Of a DNA stretch of 64,000 bases, positions 62,465 through 64,000 are shown piece after piece. The stretch spans positions 248,001 to 312,000 of the forward strand of contig CALUUD010000002.1 in NCBI GenBank assembly GCA_944323885.1, written 5' to 3'. The translations under genes were made by a program, and so were the position numbers. Position 1 is the stretch's first letter. Every line of letters begins with the position of its first letter. Origin of the DNA: an uncultured Helicobacteraceae bacterium (lineage in GTDB: Bacteria > Campylobacterota > Campylobacteria > Campylobacterales > Helicobacteraceae). The notes under the pieces were generated by a model. The model was not told the DNA's origin. It worked only from the letters and a program-made list of their open reading frames with translations, and did no database searches.

Positions 62465-63928
62465 TTAAAAATTAAAATACAAAAATCTTGTTGTTTTATT
62501 GATACCAAGCACTATAACACTAACATATATCATAATAAATGATGCTATTAAAAATTTTGCATTTGGCTTAAAATTACTTAATAAATTTATAGAGTTTTTA
62601 AAGGTAAATACAATAAAAGAAGATATTGTTATAAATACAATATTGATAGTAATATCTGTATTATTTAATGAATTGTTTATATTTGATATATTAAACATTC
62701 CTTTTAATAAAAGTAATGCACCACTAATATTTTCACTCCTAAAAAATATCCATGATATATTTACAAAATTAAAGGTTATAAATATACATAACATTTTATA
62801 TACAATACTATTTGGTGTATTTTTAAAGATATTTCTATAGATTCTATGCGTGACTAATGCAAATCCATGCAATATTCCCCATATAATAAATCCAAATCCA
62901 GCACCATGCCATATTCCACTTATAAATGCAACAACAAATAGATTTCTAAGTGTTATTATGTTGTTAATCTTATTTCCACCTAAAGGAATGTATAGATATT
63001 GTTTTAAAAATCTACCAAGTGTTATATGCCATCTTCTCCAGAAATCTGCAATATTTGTTGCTTTATATGGAGAGTTAAAGTTTATTGGTAGCTTTATTGA
63101 AAATAAAAGCGCAAGTCCAATTGCCATGTCACAATATCCACTAAAATCAAAATATAATTGAAATGTATATCCAAGACTTGTTGTCCAAGAGTGGATAAAG
63201 GTTAATTCAAATCCACTCTCAACTATGTCAAATCCGCTATTTACCCATTTTGATAAACTATCTGCAATGCAAACTTTCTTAAAAAGTCCTATGCTAAATA
63301 TAAATATTCCTTTTGCAATATTTTTATATATCATTGAGTTATTATTAAGCATTGTATGAAATTGAGGCATCATTTCTTTATGATAAACTATCGGACCTGC
63401 TATAAGTTGTGGAAAAAATGATACAAATAAACAATAATCAATAAAATTAATAGATATTTCATTTTTATCTTTTGCATTATAACAATCAATTAGAAATGAA
63501 ATTTGTTGAAATGTGATAAATGATAGAGCTAATGGTAACAAAATATGTGGAAGAGGTATATCAAAATCTAAATTTGTTAATTTAGCAAATATATTAAAAT
63601 TTTCTAGTAGAAAGTCCACATATTTAAAAGATACTAAAAGCCCTATATTAAATATTAATCCAAGTAGTAGATATATCTTATTATATCTATTATCCATCCC
63701 TATAATGAATTTATTTGTATATATTTCTTTTATTAAAAAATAGTTAATAATGATTGAAGATAATAATATGAGCACATAATCAATTTTAAAATATCCATAA
63801 AATATAAAACTAGCTATAATAAGGATTATTTTTGCACTTTGTTTATAATTAAGGTTTCTAACTATATAGAACAAAAATAAAACACTTGGTAAAAAAATAA
63901 ATATAAAAGTAAAAGAACTAAATAACAC
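62465..63928 (-). CDS. MBOAT-family O-acyltransferase (AlgI/PatA/DltB-like)
   Basis: The protein has 487 residues and about 11-12 membrane spans. It starts FSSFTFIFIFLPSVLFLFYI, with the conserved ISFLIDCYN and YFDFSGYCDMAIGLALLF near 260. The catalytic histidine is in GIWHGAGFGFIIWGILHGF near 345. It moves acyl groups across the inner membrane for alginate-, peptidoglycan- or teichoic-type O-acetylation. In Helicobacter an MBOAT/AlgX-like pair can serve peptidoglycan O-acetylation (PatA/PatB). The polymer here is not determined. Confidence 0.88.
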   Translation of the reverse strand: MLFSSFTFIFIFLPSVLFLFYIVRNLNYKQSAKIILIIASFIFYGYFKIDYVLILLSSIIINYFLIKEIYTNKFIIGMDNRYNKIYLLLGLIFNIGLLVSFKYVDFLLENFNIFAKLTNLDFDIPLPHILLPLALSFITFQQISFLIDCYNAKDKNEISINFIDYCLFVSFFPQLIAGPIVYHKEMMPQFHTMLNNNSMIYKNIAKGIFIFSIGLFKKVCIADSLSKWVNSGFDIVESGFELTFIHSWTTSLGYTFQLYFDFSGYCDMAIGLALLFSIKLPINFNSPYKATNIADFWRRWHITLGRFLKQYLYIPLGGNKINNIITLRNLFVVAFISGIWHGAGFGFIIWGILHGFALVTHRIYRNIFKNTPNSIVYKMLCIFITFNFVNISWIFFRSENISGALLLLKGMFNISNINNSLNNTDITINIVFITISSFIVFTFKNSINLLSNFKPNAKFLIASFIMIYVSVIVLGINKTTRFLYFNF

Positions 63929-64000
63929 GACAATCTCTTTATGTATTCAATTTTTATTTATTGTAGTTAATTTTTATTAAAATAAAAAGCTTTTTAAGAA

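Noticed and set aside
1-64000. CRISPR array, prophage, insertion sequence, tRNA or rRNA
   Set aside because: No spaced direct repeats, integrase, transposase, structural phage genes, cloverleaf or rRNA-like sequence was recognised on either strand.

Overview
The window is a very AT-rich bacterial chromosome segment, most likely from an enterohepatic-type Helicobacter. I infer this from gene-order blocks that I remember from H. pylori: cbpA-hspR-rarA, and ruvA-DUF342 gene-murJ-cysS. Other pointers are a DUF2018 (HP0242-like) protein, a 440-residue NifS-like protein, a napA-type Dps, a very long FlgL and homopolymeric G/C tracts. The presence of hisD argues against H. pylori itself. No rRNA, tRNA, CRISPR array, insertion sequence or integrase was seen.

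Layout. 1-2.0 kb: heat-shock operon (cbpA, hspR, partial rarA), minus strand. 2.2-5.2 kb: ExbB, ExbD, a 58-residue single-span protein and a 640-residue MotA/TolQ-like membrane protein with a very long coiled-coil tail. 5.2-7.8 kb: an ArsB-type and an MFS transporter. 7.9-9.9 kb: guaA, whose glutaminase domain is interrupted by about 145 residues resembling a decayed GNAT acetyltransferase. 9.9-15.3 kb: DNA-modification block with a BcgI-like fused nuclease/methyltransferase, a frameshifted two-TRD specificity subunit, an orphan beta-class methyltransferase, an HrgA/HARE-HTH protein with a possible nuclease core, and a small alpha/beta hydrolase. 15.4-16.5 kb: YceI and lipocalin proteins.

16.5-29.1 kb is the most unusual part: two divergent glycan-modification operons. 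The minus operon runs left-handed beta-helix acyltransferase, broken GNAT, DegT aminotransferase, tandem formyltransferase, WbqC. The plus operon runs Gfo/Idh oxidoreductase, FkbM methyltransferase, two radical SAM proteins, ATP-grasp. A perfect 24-bp inverted repeat brackets 216 bp between them, the geometry of an invertible promoter. Three G10 tracts sit at domain or gene junctions of the minus operon and a G8 tract lies in the FkbM gene. Because neighbouring minus-strand genes overlap by 8 nt, tract length would decide whether ribosomes reach the next start codon, so the locus may be a multi-switch phase-variable sugar-modification system.

29.1-38.6 kb: housekeeping genes (AddB-like nuclease, transketolase, NifS-like, AAA ATPase, Dps with a Fur-like operator, hisD, DUF2018). 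38.8-42.1 kb: a second sugar cluster (rmlA, radical SAM, truncated DUF1796, DegT). 42.2-48.9 kb: porin, O-acyltransferase, three glycosyltransferases and a methyltransferase pseudogene with two lesions. 49.2-52.6 kb: acetate permease pair and a glycosyltransferase carrying a perfect 25-bp hairpin inside its coding sequence. 52.8-61.4 kb: cysS, murJ, DUF342 protein, ruvA, flgL with a sigma-54 promoter, ridA. 61.4-63.9 kb: an AlgI/AlgJ-like polymer O-acetylation pair.

All product names are read from motifs and remembered families. No database search was run.
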